The notes: generated by a model from the letters alone, not told the origin. 64,000 nucleotides of DNA from Nematocida parisii ERTm1 (GCF_000250985.1 NW_013524646.1:1-64000), one strand, 5' to 3'. Counted from the first letter of the stretch, positions 19,414 to 29,306 are shown. Made by a program: numbers and translations.

Positions 19414-19766
19414 GCCGAATTTTTTTTTAACTTAAAACAGTTTATTGATATAAGTTTCGAGGGGCCTCGAACGGATGGCCGTCGAGCGCCACACACTCTC
19501 TTCCTATTCTCTCTAAGCCGTTCCTTGTGCCCCTAGGGCGGCCGTAATAAGTTAATGTCTTTGACTGCTAGGGGTGGAGGAACGTGGCTTATAAAGTAGG
19601 ACTTTATACGGTCACTCCTCAATGGGATGATGGCACTGAGATAACGTGCCACCGCGCGAGTAGTACTCACGCTACGGTCTACGCACTGGGCCTTAGTCTC
19701 GGGATAGCCCCGGAACAGAGTCCTCCATGCGTGTTTAGGTAACTTCCCCCCAAGAAGCCGAATTTT
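19414..19766 (-). mobile_element. Poly(A)-ended retroposon with target duplication
   Basis: A G+C-rich insert lies in an A/T-rich spacer. On the minus strand it starts TTCTTGGGGGGAAG and ends AATAAACTGTTTTAAGTT followed by an A run. GCCGAATTTT occurs at both edges (19414-19423 and 19757-19766), a 10-bp target duplication. The 5' part carries an 81-codon frame (19533-19778, C-terminus LAVKDINLLRPP), followed by about 100 bp containing the self-complementary TTCGAGGCCCCTCGAA. This fits a 5'-truncated non-LTR element with an ORF end and 3' UTR, or a SINE. A relative truncated further lies at 47423-47563. Confidence 0.72.
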
Positions 19767-19873
19767 AAAATATGACAAATGCAGAATACTCTGTGTTTGC
19801 GTTTTATAGCAGTATTTTCAACGAGGCACTAATTAATTTGACTTGTCCGAGACATTTAAACTAGAATATATTT

Positions 19874-20225
19874 TTATTGAATTTCTTTTAAATTGCTATT
19901 GTTTGAGTTGTCGTCTAAGTTCTCTGATTTTTTAATTTCTTCTGTAGTATTACCTAAGTTCTCTGATTTTTTAATTTCTTCTGTAGTATTACCTAAGTTC
20001 TCTGATTTTTTAATTTCTTCTGTAGTATTACCTAAGTTCTCTTGTTCTTTAATTTCTTCTGTAGTATTATCTGATTTTTCTGGTTTTTTAGGTTTCTTTT
20101 TCTCAAAGTAAAATTTATAATACTCTTCATTCATAGGTGTCAAGCTCTTTTTTAGCAAACATTCTAAAGTCTCGCTACTTAAATCATCTGTATCACTATT
20201 GCTTAGGCTGCTTAATCTTTTTTTT
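19874..20225 (-). CDS. C-terminal repeat segment in a shifted frame
   Basis: Directly after the A8 run at 20218-20225, the +1-base frame relative to the upstream gene stays open through 20158 down to 19874. It encodes an acidic S/L/D-rich stretch, then KKKPKKPEK, then a 13-residue tandem repeat of the type NTTEEIKKSENLG (about four copies, 39 bp each). There is no ATG near the shift and the composition continues that of the upstream protein. It is most likely the end of the 20212 gene, separated by one missing A. A separate gene starting at the internal ATG near 20134 is possible but less likely. Confidence 0.6.
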
Positions 20226-21738
20226 CTGATAATTCACATTGTTCATAATCTGCCTCTGTTTCTGAATAAAATATGTCATTATTATTATTCATATCTATTA
20301 AATTCTGGCTTTGTGTGTTTTGGCTTAAATTAAGTATTTTTTTCTGTGTAGTAGAATTATATCCATTCGCCAAATCAAAATCTTCTATATTAAAATTGTA
20401 ATCGTTTTCCTCGTAAAGTGGCCAATACTCATCCCATCCATAATTTGAACCCATTAGATCTTTATCCAAAGTATTTTCCTGTGATCTAGAATCTGTTTGT
20501 ACGCCATATCTATTAGAAATCAATTCATTAACTTCTTGAATATATTTAAATTTTCTTTCTTCACTATTACTTATAGGTAGGATTGATGACGATGCGCTCG
20601 AATTCTCACTGTCTTCACTATTTGAATAATCATTTTTGCAATTATTCGGGTTATTCGAGTTATTTATAAAATCTTTTTTTATTTTATTTTTATGATGAAT
20701 TTCAAATCTATTCTCTTGGTTTTTATCACTATACAAATCATTGGTACTACTTTCGTGTTTATTTTTTGACTCTTCCTCTACAGCAAAGCAGTCTTTTACA
20801 CTAGAATTTAAATGGTGGTTATGTAATGGATTTATTGCAGTTGATTGTTTAAATTTTGCATACTTAATAATAAAATTAAACCATTTTAAAACATTATAAC
20901 CACGCAACTTTAAGCCCCAATCAGTCTTAACTTTTTCTCTAATCTCAGAATCTACTTGATTCTCTGTCTCTAGTTGAACGTCCTCTTTGGCTCTTTCTTG
21001 TTTGCTTTCGTGGCTTTTTTCAGAAGATGATTGCTTGCTGCTGTACTCTTCATTTGAATCAAGCTCTTCTACCTTTTTTACATCAGTATCCTTTTCATTA
21101 TTCCTTAAAATAAGAGGATTTGCAATTGTTGTACTATTATTATTTGTTTTATTTAACTTATGACTTTTCTTTACTGCAGAAGCTTTTCTGAAATTTTTAT
21201 TACGCGTTTTTATTTTTTTCAACCGATTTAGTTTTCTTATTTTTTTTCTAAGAAGCATCTCGGCTGCTCGTTTGTTTGTTCTTTTTTCATTTTGGAAGAT
21301 ATTCTCTAGTGCGCCCTTATCTATTATAAATCCCAATTGTTTATTTTTCGAGTTATTATACACTTCTTGGTCTAAATTAAATATATATGGTTCTACAAGA
21401 TATTTCGGACATTTCTCTGTTGCCCTTGCACCGTCAAATGTTCTGTCACCACTGCCTGAATAGTATCCTACATTTTCCTCTTCTGTGCTAACCATCCACG
21501 ATTCATTACTAGCCGACTCCCTCGATTCAATCGGCTGCTTTTCTTCTGCATGATTTGAGGGCAATAAAGTGGCGCTATCATTTGTCTTTACTGCAGGCTT
21601 TGAAGGGGCCACATATTTTTTCTCTGACTTTTTTTCTTTGCTAAACATCCCTATTTTTGAGCCTATTGTTATAGCACCAATACCTCCTGCAGCCACTAAA
21701 CCAGCCACTGTGAGCATCTTTTTCTTTGACCATGCCAT
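20212..21738 (-). CDS. Signal-anchored acidic low-complexity protein (508 aa or longer)
   Basis: A clear ATG, then MAWSKKKM and the glycine/alanine-rich helix LTVAGLVAAGGIGAITIG (about residues 9-26), then KEKKSEKK and a long tail rich in S, N, K, E, D. A basic patch lies at about residues 160-200 (KKIRKLNRLKKIKTRNKN). No domain is recognised. The plan is that of the 11759, 13430 and 27593 proteins but longer. The frame ends at a stop immediately after an A8 homopolymer, and adding one A would join it to the repeat segment at 19874. So the gene is either broken, mis-assembled, or read by slippage. Confidence 0.72.
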   Translation of the reverse strand: MAWSKKKMLTVAGLVAAGGIGAITIGSKIGMFSKEKKSEKKYVAPSKPAVKTNDSATLLPSNHAEEKQPIESRESASNESWMVSTEEENVGYYSGSGDRTFDGARATEKCPKYLVEPYIFNLDQEVYNNSKNKQLGFIIDKGALENIFQNEKRTNKRAAEMLLRKKIRKLNRLKKIKTRNKNFRKASAVKKSHKLNKTNNNSTTIANPLILRNNEKDTDVKKVEELDSNEEYSSKQSSSEKSHESKQERAKEDVQLETENQVDSEIREKVKTDWGLKLRGYNVLKWFNFIIKYAKFKQSTAINPLHNHHLNSSVKDCFAVEEESKNKHESSTNDLYSDKNQENRFEIHHKNKIKKDFINNSNNPNNCKNDYSNSEDSENSSASSSILPISNSEERKFKYIQEVNELISNRYGVQTDSRSQENTLDKDLMGSNYGWDEYWPLYEENDYNFNIEDFDLANGYNSTTQKKILNLSQNTQSQNLIDMNNNNDIFYSETEADYEQCELSEKKD

Positions 21739-22710
21739 ATGTTTACTCTTTTTAGAACACCTGTTCTTTAAATGTGGTAAATTGTGATATATTATGTCTT
21801 ACAATAAGTAAATACAAATAAGAATATATTCTAGTTTAAAAATCAGTTAAATATAAGAGATTATTTGTGTGTGTATTCAAGTGTAGATAACACTTTACTA
21901 GCTTCTCTAAACTCCATATTGTTTGAATAGACGCGGCTTATAGTATCTCAACAAGTTATCTAGTAGGCTTATCTATACTGAGTGTGCATTAAATAGCCAG
22001 AGGTACATACTTTATGTGAAAATAGGTTGTTTGTTGTTGTTTTGCACAATTTATACAAATTGGTGTATATAATTTAATACATCTTAATTGAAAATAAATT
22101 CTGCTATAAACAAATAAATTAAAAATTGGCTTTAAAATATTTTCTAGTTAAATTCGGGTTATATCTGCTCATCTGCTGCAATTTAGTTTTCATTTGATTT
22201 ACACTTAAATTCTGGTATATCTAGTAATTTTAGACTATTTGTTGCTTAAACTCTGCATAATGCGTATATAGAGAAACTTGTGGATTATACAAAATAAAGA
22301 CTACTTTTTTGTAAATTACTTATTACTCTGGCTTAAATAATACTGTGCGTTCTGAAATAATTGTATATATACGCATACGTTTTGGGCATATTCGCTGTAT
22401 CTTTTTTCTTCTATTTAAACTACTAATTAGTAATAAAATGCCACCTATCTAATATTATTTGCTACCAAACACTTTTATGCCTTCTATACTCTGAAATAGT
22501 ATAGCTCAAAATTACTATACAAAGAAATGAGCATGGCCAACTAAAACTAGCTATAGTAATATACTGCCAGTCTATATTTGCTATCTCTGTTTCTACATAT
22601 TATCTTCACTTAACTTACACTCTTGTGTTTTTCTGTGCTTAAAGGGCAACATATGCCCATTTACACTGCCCCTCTACTATATTGGCTGTATTCTAAACCA
22701 TATCTTATTG
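21739..22710. other. Gene-free spacer between divergent genes
   Basis: An A/T-rich spacer of about 970 bp between two divergently transcribed genes, so it must hold both promoters. An exact ATAACCCGAA copy (reverse) lies at 22153-22162. Nothing else is recognised. Confidence 0.5.
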
Positions 22711-23424
22711 ATGTACACTACATTTTATTTATATTTCATTCATTTAATACGCATGCATGCCTTTGGATCTCTTTTTAGCCATGTAATTTCAATTCCCATT
22801 CGATCTCTGTTTCTAGAAATCAGCATTGTGTCTGAGACTGGCACAAAAAGATTCACTGCAGTTTATTCTGAGGATATATCCACCTGGATAGTAAACGAAG
22901 AGCTTCTAGACCAACAGAACATGCGAGTGCTGTTAGACTTTGACTTTGTTCTTTATCTCTCAGCGCCTTCTTCTGTATACACGCACCAAGTACAGGACCT
23001 GGCTAAGGTTATTTTAAATGAAAAGGAGCCTGTGCCCTTTAGTCTTCTCTATAGTGCACTTAAGAAAAAGTACGGAAAAAAACTTGAGAAAAAAAAACAC
23101 TATTATATACTTTTAAGAAGCAGCCCATATTTCATAAGTATGACCTTTTTTGATGTAGATGGGAACAGAAAGAGGGTCTGGACAGTAAACAGAGAAAGGC
23201 TGGATGCTTTGGAGAAAACCAAGCATTTAGTACAGTCTATTTCCATCGACATGACAGAAGTTAATGAAAAAATAATTGTCACATATAATAAGAGAAACAA
23301 CGCAGATACCTTGCCGCCAAGTGAAAAGAAGCCTTCTCTTTTAACTATCTCTAGGGAGGAAGACATCTCTGAAAGTGCAACCGAAAATTCGTCCAATAGT
23401 GAATATACACATTCTCCTATGTGA
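22711..23424 (+). CDS. Unknown protein with a possible winged-helix-like centre
   Basis: The ATG at 22711 gives 237 aa; the ATG at 22753 (MHAFGSLFSH) would give 223 aa and remove a very hydrophobic leader. Codon use is better balanced than in the spacers. Residues around 105-160 (EPVPFSLLYSALKKKYGKKLEKKKHYYILL, quoted in part) loosely recall a winged-helix or LOTUS/OST-HTH arrangement, but this is a weak visual resemblance only. The C-terminus is S/E-rich and probably disordered. It is flanked by accessory genes on the opposite strand, and its function is unknown. Confidence 0.65.
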   Translation: MYTTFYLYFIHLIRMHAFGSLFSHVISIPIRSLFLEISIVSETGTKRFTAVYSEDISTWIVNEELLDQQNMRVLLDFDFVLYLSAPSSVYTHQVQDLAKVILNEKEPVPFSLLYSALKKKYGKKLEKKKHYYILLRSSPYFISMTFFDVDGNRKRVWTVNRERLDALEKTKHLVQSISIDMTEVNEKIIVTYNKRNNADTLPPSEKKPSLLTISREEDISESATENSSNSEYTHSPM

Positions 23425-23846
23425 ATTATTATTGTATTTGTTCTAAATATAGAGAAGTCCTGCTGTGTCTAAGACACCGTAGAGTATGACTGCACATTTA
23501 AAGTGCGCAACAGAAAAATAAATCTGTTGCATGTGTGTCTTTGTATTTATCAATCTATAATCTCTATATATAGCACAGTGTTTATATATTTTGTTTAGTT
23601 TGATGTTAATCTTTTTCTGTTGTTTTTGTGTGTTTTCTAGTATTTTTAAAGTGTTTTTATAAGAAAGCCTACTAAAAATAAATTTATTGAAATTCTCTGA
23701 GTAGGCCTTATATAAAAGGCACTTTAAAATAAAAATAGAATTCTACTAAGTTATACAGGATGTATCTATATAACCCGAAATACGCATAAATTTTGTTTGA
23801 TTCATTAGATTGGTACATTTTTATTAGATTTCTATGTATTGTGTAA
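23425..23846. other. Spacer between convergent genes
   Basis: A/T- and T-rich sequence between two convergent stop codons. An exact ATAACCCGAA lies at 23770-23779. No gene is seen. Confidence 0.5.
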
Positions 23847-26648
23847 CTATTCAGTAGAATTGCTTCTACGCGATCTGTTTTCTACTGCAACTTCTACCAT
23901 ACTCTTAATTCTTTCATACTTTTTAATACTTTGTGGGTTATTCTCATTACAGAAGTTGTTCTTTTTCTCATTTAAGAAAGTGAGAATTCTAGAATAAGAG
24001 TTTCCCGAGTTAATGCACAATTTATAATTGGGCATAAAATTATTATAATCTATTCTGTCATAGATCTTCATAATAATATTTAAATCTACTCTATGCTCGT
24101 CAAAACTATAAATAAACCAATGGATGTAGATATCATTAACATGCTTTTTTTCATGGTTTTCTAAAGATGCTTTTTCTACAGAGTCCATAATCCAGGCCAT
24201 CCGAGCTAATAAATCCTTTTCTGTTTTTACAAATTCCAGTATAATTTTATATATCTGATATCTTTTAAGAAACGAGGAGAATCTATTAGCATAGGAAATA
24301 GAGTTGAGCATGTTCACAAAGCACTCAATCAGAACGTCTTCACTATATTTCGCCCATGTGAATATGCCCTTTAATAGATATAAGACTATTTCAGAGTCAA
24401 AGTCATGCTTAATATAGTCCTGTGTCGTATATTCAATCGTGGGGTAATATTCTTCTGCTCTAGGATTAAATACACTTGCACTAAAGATCGCCTGTCTTGT
24501 AGCTGCATCATCTAGCGAAGTGCTTCCTATAATATTTTTTGTGAATCGAACCATTGGGTTGGTTAGAGGCATGATGTGGCCAGTAGTCGAGGAAAAGAAC
24601 GACCAGATGATAAACGCCTTGCACTCCAATGAATATATCCTTCCAAGTAGAAATAGCTTCTGCACATTGGAAATTTCACCGATCAGAGACTTTCTAATCT
24701 GTTTCTTGGGAATATATCCAAATTCATCCTCTATATGATCTATTTTAGCTAATTCAATACTGGCATACTGTTTTATGATGTATCCCATGTAGTTTGGTAG
24801 GGTGCTGTATACTTGCTCAATTTTCTTAAGCTTGCTTCGGATTAACTCTGTGTTGAAACCATTCTCTGCCACTATCCTAAGTACCGCGTGCCCTGGGCGA
24901 ATGTCCACAAACATTCCATTTTCTGTGTTTTTGTAGCTGTAATATACTGTTATCTTACCAAATATATCTGTTTGCTTGGTTGATCTTTTGTCGATCTTAA
25001 GTGAATCGCAAATAATCCATACTTCTGGGTTCTTAGATAGAAGCTTGAACATTTCAGATATCTTCTCTTGTATTGCACTAACATTGTCTAAGCATTCATT
25101 GGCGCACATACTTTCTATGAACTGTACTATTTCTACTACTTTTGGAATATTTCCTGTTATCTCAGACAAAACATAGAGAATGTTTACGAGCCCACTTACA
25201 ATTTCATTGTTTTCTGTCTTATACACAATACAGTCTTTTCCAAGATCAGCTACAACCCTACACCACTCTTGGTGTATCTTCTGGTCTGTTGTTTCTGAAG
25301 GAGTGTTATAACTTTTAAAGAATTCTTGTAGGTCGGCAGATGCAGTTGGTATATGGTCTGTAGTGTAAATGTTTTCTACTGGATTATATGCTAAAGCACA
25401 CAGTATACCCAGTAAAGCCGTCTCCACACAGTTAGAGTACTTTTTAGTTTCTTCTTTTTCAAACTCATTGTCTTTTCTTTTATATATATGTACTCTGGTG
25501 TACGCAGGCAGCTGTGTTGAGTCATTAAAAGGGAATGTTCTAAATCTGTCAATCCATTCTTTCAGTTTGTATATAGGAGCGTTCAGTTCCAATCGGGCCA
25601 TTCCCACTGGCTTCTCTACGAAGCACCGATCAAACGCCTTTTTAAGCACTTTCTTGCTAGTTTTCACTTTATAAAGAGTTAAGTTCTTGTTTGTTGGCAT
25701 TTCACAGATTGAAGGGCTGTCTGGGTGTTTGTCTGTGCTCAATTCTGCATGCTCAATCTGGTCGGTCAAGAGAGTGTATACAGCCTCTACAAACTCAATG
25801 TACTTCTTTGGGGTGTCAATAAACTCGAATATATACGACTGGATAAGGAACTGAGGAGTATTCAAAAATTCTCCCGTCATAAACTGTTCATAGTTAGTTG
25901 GCTCTATGAATGCATTCTTCGTGCTAGGGTGCATAAGTCGATCCCCTATATAGCTTCTTAAGAAAGAAATAACTCCCACTGTCTCAGTGTGATAGTTCTT
26001 CTCTTCATCTTTTAACTGTTTACTGTCTTCATATAAAACTAAGCTCTGGTCAACATATGTGTGATTCTTATCCATACTCTTTAGAACCAGTCTCTCCTGT
26101 CCTTCTTCTTTCACCTCCGCTATAATTGGGATGTCGACCTGCTCTGACATAAGAAAAAGAGCAGCCAGTATGTACATACTCTCTGGCAGAACTTCTTTCT
26201 TTGTTAAAAACGATGTAATAGCATCCGGCCGTCCTGCTATAATAGAGAGTGACCCGTCTGCACAAGGAAACATTTTGATTAACTGCGTATGAAACCTAAC
26301 AAGATAGTTGTTTCTTGCTTTGTCTATAGATATGTCTGCGTATGCTATGTCATTTGCTGGTTTTTTAATATATTCATAGATGGGATCTTTATAATCTGTT
26401 AGTTTGCTTGTTTTTTTTAAAGTACATATTGTGTCTATTTCAGGCGCATATAGTCGCTTGTTGTACATATACCCGCCCTTATACAGAATATATCCCCTCA
26501 GTGGACTTATTGGCCCGTGGGGGTTAATCATCGGGTCTTTTTCTTTGTCAAACACTATCTCTTCTATTGCCTTTATCTCATCCAGTTCAATCCTTGCACT
26601 CATTGTATCGATCATAAATAACATCTTTACTGCATAGAGAAGCTTCAT
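23847..26648 (-). CDS. Large-family secreted-type protein D (about 933 aa)
   Basis: The open frame reaches 26657, but the first ATG is at 26648. The N-terminal MKLLYAVKMLFMIDTMSARIEL is a short hydrophobic signal-like leader ending at small residues. Family marks are MINPHGPISPLRG, ILAALFLMSEQVDIP and FMTGEFLNTPQFLIQSYIFEF. Further matches to the 52322 and 56018 paralogues are visible: LLGILCALAYNP-ENIYTT, DLQEFFKSYNTP, EWCRVVADL and GLVNILYVLSEITG. D, E and F therefore form a closer subgroup than A-C. No enzymatic motif is seen. Secretion and a host-facing role are inferred. Confidence 0.9.
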   Translation of the reverse strand: MKLLYAVKMLFMIDTMSARIELDEIKAIEEIVFDKEKDPMINPHGPISPLRGYILYKGGYMYNKRLYAPEIDTICTLKKTSKLTDYKDPIYEYIKKPANDIAYADISIDKARNNYLVRFHTQLIKMFPCADGSLSIIAGRPDAITSFLTKKEVLPESMYILAALFLMSEQVDIPIIAEVKEEGQERLVLKSMDKNHTYVDQSLVLYEDSKQLKDEEKNYHTETVGVISFLRSYIGDRLMHPSTKNAFIEPTNYEQFMTGEFLNTPQFLIQSYIFEFIDTPKKYIEFVEAVYTLLTDQIEHAELSTDKHPDSPSICEMPTNKNLTLYKVKTSKKVLKKAFDRCFVEKPVGMARLELNAPIYKLKEWIDRFRTFPFNDSTQLPAYTRVHIYKRKDNEFEKEETKKYSNCVETALLGILCALAYNPVENIYTTDHIPTASADLQEFFKSYNTPSETTDQKIHQEWCRVVADLGKDCIVYKTENNEIVSGLVNILYVLSEITGNIPKVVEIVQFIESMCANECLDNVSAIQEKISEMFKLLSKNPEVWIICDSLKIDKRSTKQTDIFGKITVYYSYKNTENGMFVDIRPGHAVLRIVAENGFNTELIRSKLKKIEQVYSTLPNYMGYIIKQYASIELAKIDHIEDEFGYIPKKQIRKSLIGEISNVQKLFLLGRIYSLECKAFIIWSFFSSTTGHIMPLTNPMVRFTKNIIGSTSLDDAATRQAIFSASVFNPRAEEYYPTIEYTTQDYIKHDFDSEIVLYLLKGIFTWAKYSEDVLIECFVNMLNSISYANRFSSFLKRYQIYKIILEFVKTEKDLLARMAWIMDSVEKASLENHEKKHVNDIYIHWFIYSFDEHRVDLNIIMKIYDRIDYNNFMPNYKLCINSGNSYSRILTFLNEKKNNFCNENNPQSIKKYERIKSMVEVAVENRSRRSNSTE

Positions 26649-27112
26649 CAGCAACAAAATATTTTTTTAAGATTTTTCAGGTATTTATTCATTTTTAGGC
26701 ACTGGAAGTGCGCATGCTCATATAATAACCGTGTGCTATTTTCAAATACTCATAAAGTTTCAGGACATTTCAAGGTTATGTACTGTTAATCATGTACAAT
26801 GAAAGAAAATTATTAAAGATAGAATGAAAATATAACCCAAATTTCAACTTTTATTCTGTAAACAAACCACTTAGTGCAATCAGTGTTTATGGCGGCATTA
26901 GAAACCATTGAGAAATTTCATCAAAATCACTTTATAGCAGTGTAGAAAAAGAGATCAGATTCAGATGGTATGTTTTTCTTGCGTTTACTGTTCTTATTAG
27001 TTTATTTTAAAGTTTTTTATGAACTGCAGAGAAAGAGAATCTCGGGTTATTAATTTCTATTAATAAAACTAGTACAAAAGAACTGTATTGAAATTCGAGT
27101 TATATTCGGGAT

Positions 27113-27232
27113 ATGAAAGAATTGAGTACTTTATATTTGGAGAACTTGCGTGATTCTTTAGAGTTATTAGACAGTGAAGAAGCAGCGAGTATTTCTGTAG
27201 TCTTATTAACTAATTCTGATTTTGTTTTTTAA
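27113..27232 (+). CDS. Possible 39-aa small ORF
   Basis: An ATG preceded by ATTCGGGAT opens a 39-codon frame with a regular helical, acidic composition (LENLRDSLELLDSEEAAS) and a TAA stop. Its composition differs from the surrounding A/T-rich spacer, but there is no homologue to support it. It could equally be a remnant of a larger gene. Confidence 0.22.
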   Translation: MKELSTLYLENLRDSLELLDSEEAASISVVLLTNSDFVF

Positions 27233-27375
27233 TAAAGTAGTTAAAATTACTTTAAATTCTGAATTAATTTATTTTACTTTAGATTTTTTTGCTTTTATTG
27301 CAGTTAGTTTGTTCAGTCATCATATCATTTATTATTTTAAATTTTTCGTTGTATAATTATTAGTATTATCAGTTC

Positions 27376-27452
27376 TGTCGTATCCGAACAAATTAGGATA
27401 AATTAATTTATTTTTTTATACGGGGTCGGATTAAAAAAAACATGTCAGGAAG
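27376..27452 (+). repeat. 77-bp dispersed repeat ending in an ORF start (copy 1)
   Basis: It begins TGTCGTATCCGAACAAATTA and ends with ATGTCAGGAAG. It is nearly identical to 49371-49447 and the match stops just after the first codons (MSGS). Here the frame continues for about 50 residues (SIPIKKQSININYKLCRS, then CTETLQSPPTGYDKYHCRAW) with coding-like composition before running into the end of the opposite gene. It is read as the 5' terminus of a mobile element or gene family whose remainder is lost. The protein is not recognised. Confidence 0.55.
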
Positions 27453-27592
27453 CATACCAATAAAGAAGCAATCAATTAATATCAATTACAAGCTTTGCCG
27501 TTCCAGGAACATAGTGGAGTATTGCACAGAAACTTTGCAGTCACCACCCACGGGATACGACAAGTACCATTGCCGAGCTTGGATTATTCATT

Positions 27593-28630
27593 TTAATTGT
27601 TTTTTCGGGTTATTATATTCGATATTTTATCTATAAATTTACGTATACTGCCTCCTGTATTGGTAGTGTCNNNNNNNNNNNNNNNNNNNNNNNNNNNNNN
27701 NNNNNNNNNNNNNNNNNNNNNNNNNNNNNNNNNNNNNNNNNNNNNNNNNNNNNNNNNNNNNNNNNNNNNNNNNNNNNNNNNNNNNNNNNNNNNNNNNNNN
27801 NNNNNNNNNNNNNNNNNNNNNNNNNNNNNNNNNNNNNNNNNNNNNNNNNNNNNNNNNNNNNNNNNNNNNNNNNNNNNNNNNNNNNNNNNNNNNNTTTCAT
27901 CGTTTAAAGTAGAGCCCAAAGTGGGGTTATTTTCGAGTTCATTTATATTGCTATCCTGTGAAACAGGGTCAGTTTCTATATCTTGATCCATTTCAACTTT
28001 TTCTTTTTCAATATTAGTATTGAGACTTGATATTATTTGTTTAATTACTTTGAAGAATTTTTTATTTTCATGATTGTTACAAATTTCATTTAATATTTCT
28101 TCTTTTTCATGATCAGATAATAGAAATAGATAGTCCATCTTGCCATTAATAGAAAAGACATTTAAAAGTTCTTCTTCTTTACAGTCTATCATATAAGATA
28201 GACTATATTTCGGGGTAGAATCGATTAGACTTTTGAACACATCTACTCTATCGGAATACGATAGAGTGTTTAATAGTTCTACTCTCTGATTTAAATTCAA
28301 AGATTGAAAGTTCACTTTTACCTTTTCATTAACTATGCCACTACATATTTTCTTATTTTCTTCCATATATTGATTGTCTGATGAAGTGTCTGATTGTTCT
28401 ATTTTATCTAGTATGGTTTCCCCATTTTCTGTATATTCATTCTTTAGTAATTCTTTCTTCTCTTTATTGGTTAGTTCATTTGATACAATACCATTTTGTT
28501 TTGAATGTGTAGCATTTTTTGTCTGTGGATTATTCTCGATTGTTTTTATCATAACCAGAATTGCTCCTGTTAGGATGACTGCCAAAGCACCCAGCCCAAC
28601 CAATATTTTTGTTTTATTTTTAAGTAGCAT
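27593..28630 (-). CDS. Signal-anchored polar protein, interrupted by an assembly gap
   Basis: A clear ATG, then KNKTKIL and the helix VGLGALAVILTGAILVMI (about residues 11-28), then a tail rich in N, K, E, S, D. Repeated LLN/ILNE words with SYSDRVDVFKSLID and SDHEKEEILNEI (about 120-190) suggest helical repeats. 224 unknown bases (27671-27894) fall inside the gene. The frame is the same on both sides, but the gap size is not reliable, so the true length is unknown. The C-terminus IRKFIDKISNIITRKNN is basic. It shares its plan with the 20212 protein and its function is unknown. Confidence 0.68.
   Translation of the reverse strand: MLLKNKTKILVGLGALAVILTGAILVMIKTIENNPQTKNATHSKQNGIVSNELTNKEKKELLKNEYTENGETILDKIEQSDTSSDNQYMEENKKICSGIVNEKVKVNFQSLNLNQRVELLNTLSYSDRVDVFKSLIDSTPKYSLSYMIDCKEEELLNVFSINGKMDYLFLLSDHEKEEILNEICNNHENKKFFKVIKQIISSLNTNIEKEKVEMDQDIETDPVSQDSNINELENNPTLGSTLNDEXXXXXXXXXXXXXXXXXXXXXXXXXXXXXXXXXXXXXXXXXXXXXXXXXXXXXXXXXXXXXXXXXXXXXXXXXXXDTTNTGGSIRKFIDKISNIITRKNN
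27671..27894. other. Assembly gap (224 N)
   Basis: A run of undetermined bases inside the 27593 gene. A tandem repeat that collapsed during assembly is a likely cause, given the repeat content of sister proteins. Confidence 0.95.
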
Positions 28631-28886
28631 TGGTATTTTTTAAATTTGGGTTATATTTATAGTTTTTGGTTTAATTAAGTTTTTCAATTTCTTTGACAGT
28701 GTATGGGTAGTATTTTAATATATCCACCCCAAGTCATAGGAATTTATATTAAATACCAAAACAATGAATAAAGCTCTATCTAATTTTATTATAACAGGGG
28801 CATTAATTGGCATTAGTAATAATCCAAGCTATTGAATACAAATTGATATTTTATTTTCAAATTTAATGACGGGTTATATTAAATAG

Positions 28887-29227
28887 TGACGTGCTCACGA
28901 GGAGGCACCGTCGCCGCCCGGATAACATAGTCCAAGATAGATAGAGATAGTGTTGAGAGATGCTCTTTATTATGATTATTAGAATATTGGGATGTGCGCG
29001 GACGCGGAGTCCTTGTGGCGCTATTGGCGCTGAGCCTTTTAGTAAATATGTTTCTTTGTTGTCCCGTGGGTTCTCTCATATTTGCTTGGGTGCGTGCTAC
29101 TTATATAGTCCAAAGTTGATCCGTGATTCTTAGATCCCGGCCTTTTGTCATGGCGGGATCACCGCGCGCGGAGGCGCATTGGCGGATCGGTCTCGGGCCC
29201 GCGCGCTTGAGTGGTGGTGTCACCACA
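28887..29227 (-). mobile_element. Solo LTR, family 2, copy 2 (341 bp)
   Basis: In minus orientation it runs TGTGGTGACACC to GAGCACGTCA, with a TATA box (ACTATATAAGTAGC) and an AATAAAGAGC signal. A perfect 5-bp duplication, aatag, flanks it (28882-28886 and 29228-29232). This copy is the most G+C-rich of the three (for example the GCGCGCGG runs near 29165) and probably the youngest. A MITE-like copy sits 10 bp away. Confidence 0.88.
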
Positions 29228-29237
29228 AATAGTATAT

Positions 29238-29306
29238 GTTGCCAAGGGGCTATATATTAATAATTAGTTTAATAAAATTTTATCTTGGTTTTAATTTGTT
29301 GGCAAC
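29238..29306 (+). mobile_element. 69-bp MITE-like element, copy 3, with perfect 7-bp duplication
   Basis: It runs GTTGCCAAGGGGC to TTGTTGGCAAC. AGTATAT flanks it on both sides (29231-29237 and 29307-29313), the clearest evidence that this family inserts with a 7-bp target duplication. The duplication overlaps the edge of the solo LTR's own duplication, so this element came after the LTR insertion. Confidence 0.9.

Noticed and set aside
19533-19778. 81-codon frame as an independent gene
   Set aside because: It starts outside the retroposon's duplication edge and reads into it, so it is best seen as the remaining end of the element's own frame.
27442-27636. 64-codon frame as a complete gene
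   Set aside because: Its start belongs to a dispersed repeat and its end overlaps the opposite gene's stop; it is better treated as a fragment.
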